Below are positions 38,030-39,147 of a DNA stretch of 39,147 nucleotides, piece after piece. The position numbers and the translations under genes were made by a program. Under the pieces are notes generated by a model. That model was not told where the DNA came from. It did no database searches and saw only the letters and a list, made by a program, of their open reading frames with translations. Source of the stretch: a virus. The number at the start of each line of letters is the position of its first letter. Positions within the stretch are counted from its first letter, which is position 1. The DNA is taken from the IMG/VR virus record IMGVR_UViG_3300046665_000459, positions 1 to 39,147 of that record, one strand, 5' to 3'.

Positions 38030-39147
38030 ATGATGCTGGCTTTCGCTGTTTTCGTCTTCACCCTCGTACTCGTCATCTGGCAGCCCAAAGGATTAGGCGT
38101 CGGTTGGAGCGCCACGTTCGGTGCCCTGATCGCCCTGGCTGTCGGTGCCGTTTCGCTGCAGGACATTCCCACAGTGTGGGCCATCGTCTGGAACGCCACC
38201 GCCACGTTTATCGCGGTGATCATCATCAGCCTGCTGCTGGATGAAGCCGGCTTCTTTGAATGGGCGGCACTCCACGTTGCACGATGGGCAAAGGGCAGTG
38301 GTTATCGATTGTTCGCGTTCTGCGTGTTGCTCGGCGCGGCGGTGTCGGCGGTGTTCGCCAACGACGGTGCGGCGCTGATCCTCACACCCATTGTCATGTC
38401 GATGTTGCTGGCGCTGCGCTTTTCACCGGCGGCGACGTTGGCATTCGTCATGGCCGCCGGGTTTATTGCCGACACGGCCAGCCTGCCGCTGGTGGTATCA
38501 AATCTGGTCAACATCGTGTCCGCCGACTACTTCGGCTTGGGCTTCGCCGAATACGCATCGGTGATGGTGCCGGTGAGTCTGGTCAGTGTCGCGGCGACGT
38601 TGCTGGTGCTGTTTGTGTACTTCCGGCGCGATGTGCCACAGCGCTACCCGGTTGAGGCGCTTCAGGAACCCAAAGCAGCGATTCGCGACCACGCCACATT
38701 TGTGGTCGGCGGCTGGACACTGCTGATATTGCTGGTCGGGCTGTTCGCTCTGGAACCGCTGGGGATTCCTGTCAGTGCCGTCGCGGCAGTATGTGCGGCG
38801 ATCCTTTTTGCGGTCGCTGCCAAAGGCCACAAGATCGCTACCCGACGGGTTTTGCGCGATGCGCCGTGGCAGATCGTGGTGTTCTCGCTGGGCATGTACC
38901 TGGTGGTGTACGGCCTGAAGAATGCCGGGTTGACTGACCTGCTGGCCGTCGTTCTCGACCGCTTGGCCGAGCAAGGTTTGTGGAGTGCCACCCTCGGCAC
39001 TGGCCTGCTGTCCGCGCTGTTGTCATCGGTGATGAACAACATGCCCAGCGTGCTGATCGGTGCGCTGTCGATCCAGGCCAGCGACGCCCAAGGGCTCGTT
39101 CGCGAAGCGATGATCTACGCCAACATCATTGGCTGCGACCTCGGCCC
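38030..39147 (+). CDS. arsB: Arsenite efflux pump ArsB (partial, cut by window end)
   Basis: At least 372 residues of an ion-transporter family membrane protein. Features: [75 protein letters not shown] and [13 protein letters not shown]. It pumps arsenite out of the cell. Two ATGs in a row (38030, 38033) may serve as start. The gene continues past 39147. Confidence 0.94.
   Translation, partial: MMLAFAVFVFTLVLVIWQPKGLGVGWSATFGALIALAVGAVSLQDIPTVWAIVWNATATFIAVIIISLLLDEAGFFEWAALHVARWAKGSGYRLFAFCVLLGAAVSAVFANDGAALILTPIVMSMLLALRFSPAATLAFVMAAGFIADTASLPLVVSNLVNIVSADYFGLGFAEYASVMVPVSLVSVAATLLVLFVYFRRDVPQRYPVEALQEPKAAIRDHATFVVGGWTLLILLVGLFALEPLGIPVSAVAAVCAAILFAVAAKGHKIATRRVLRDAPWQIVVFSLGMYLVVYGLKNAGLTDLLAVVLDRLAEQGLWSATLGTGLLSALLSSVMNNMPSVLIGALSIQASDAQGLVREAMIYANIIGCDLG

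Noticed and set aside
1-39147. CRISPR array or insertion sequence
   Set aside because: No regularly spaced direct repeats with unique spacers and no transposase gene were seen.

Overview
The window holds a nearly complete, chimeric temperate myophage. It sits next to a chromosomal tRNA-Ser(UGA) gene in what is almost certainly a Pseudomonas, probably of the P. fluorescens group. The reasons are the moderately high GC content, a PrtN-type regulator, a RulAB-like umuDC pair, Pseudomonas-type CII and TraR/DksA phage proteins, and an arsRB operon at the right edge. No second copy of the tRNA 3' end was found, so the left junction is clear but the right junction is not.

Layout. (1) 1-240: tRNA-Ser with its terminator, then a pair of 13-bp direct repeats that look like integrase arm sites. 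(2) 240-4999, minus strand: a tightly packed leftward operon with integrase last. It also encodes a DUF4224 excisionase candidate, an HD hydrolase, a PrtN-like activator, a KilAC-domain protein and several small unknowns. (3) 5000-5852: the immunity region. A LexA/CI-type S24 repressor gene is flanked on both sides by promoters that overlap palindromes of the form TTAAG-N4-CTTAA. (4) 5853-9710, plus strand: Cro-like protein, a hairpin-rich leader, CII, a TraR/DksA-type protein, a TOPRIM primase/VapE helicase fusion and a probable Q-type antiterminator. (5) 9711-10191: an untranslated late leader with a promoter, an 11-bp direct repeat and a terminator, the layout expected for antitermination control. 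(6) 10192-11682: holin and two orphan genes. (7) 12016-19192: a lambda-type head module (Nu1/GpA terminase, gpW, portal, ClpP-like protease, decoration protein D, capsid E, FII-like). (8) 19189-32218: a P2-type contractile tail (Z, V, W, J, I, H, glycine-rich adhesin, chaperone, sheath, tube, E/E', tape measure, U, X, D). (9) 32291-33459: GH19 endolysin and nested Rz/Rz1 spanins. (10) 33609-37560: cargo, namely a D12-class adenine methylase, an unknown membrane-anchored protein, a YedK/SRAP protein and an SOS-controlled umuDC pair. (11) 37603-39147: arsR and a truncated arsB, either host genes or part of the element.

How it works together (inference from families and layout). Repressor bound to the palindromes should silence both early promoters. 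DNA damage would trigger RecA-assisted self-cleavage of the repressor, and of LexA at the umuD SOS box. The leftward operon would then supply integration/excision functions and regulators, and the rightward operon replication and late antitermination. The head genes package DNA with a lambda-type terminase but feed a contractile P2-type tail, so this is a hybrid myophage. The tail ends in a gp38-like polyglycine adhesin instead of the usual fibre-assembly partner.
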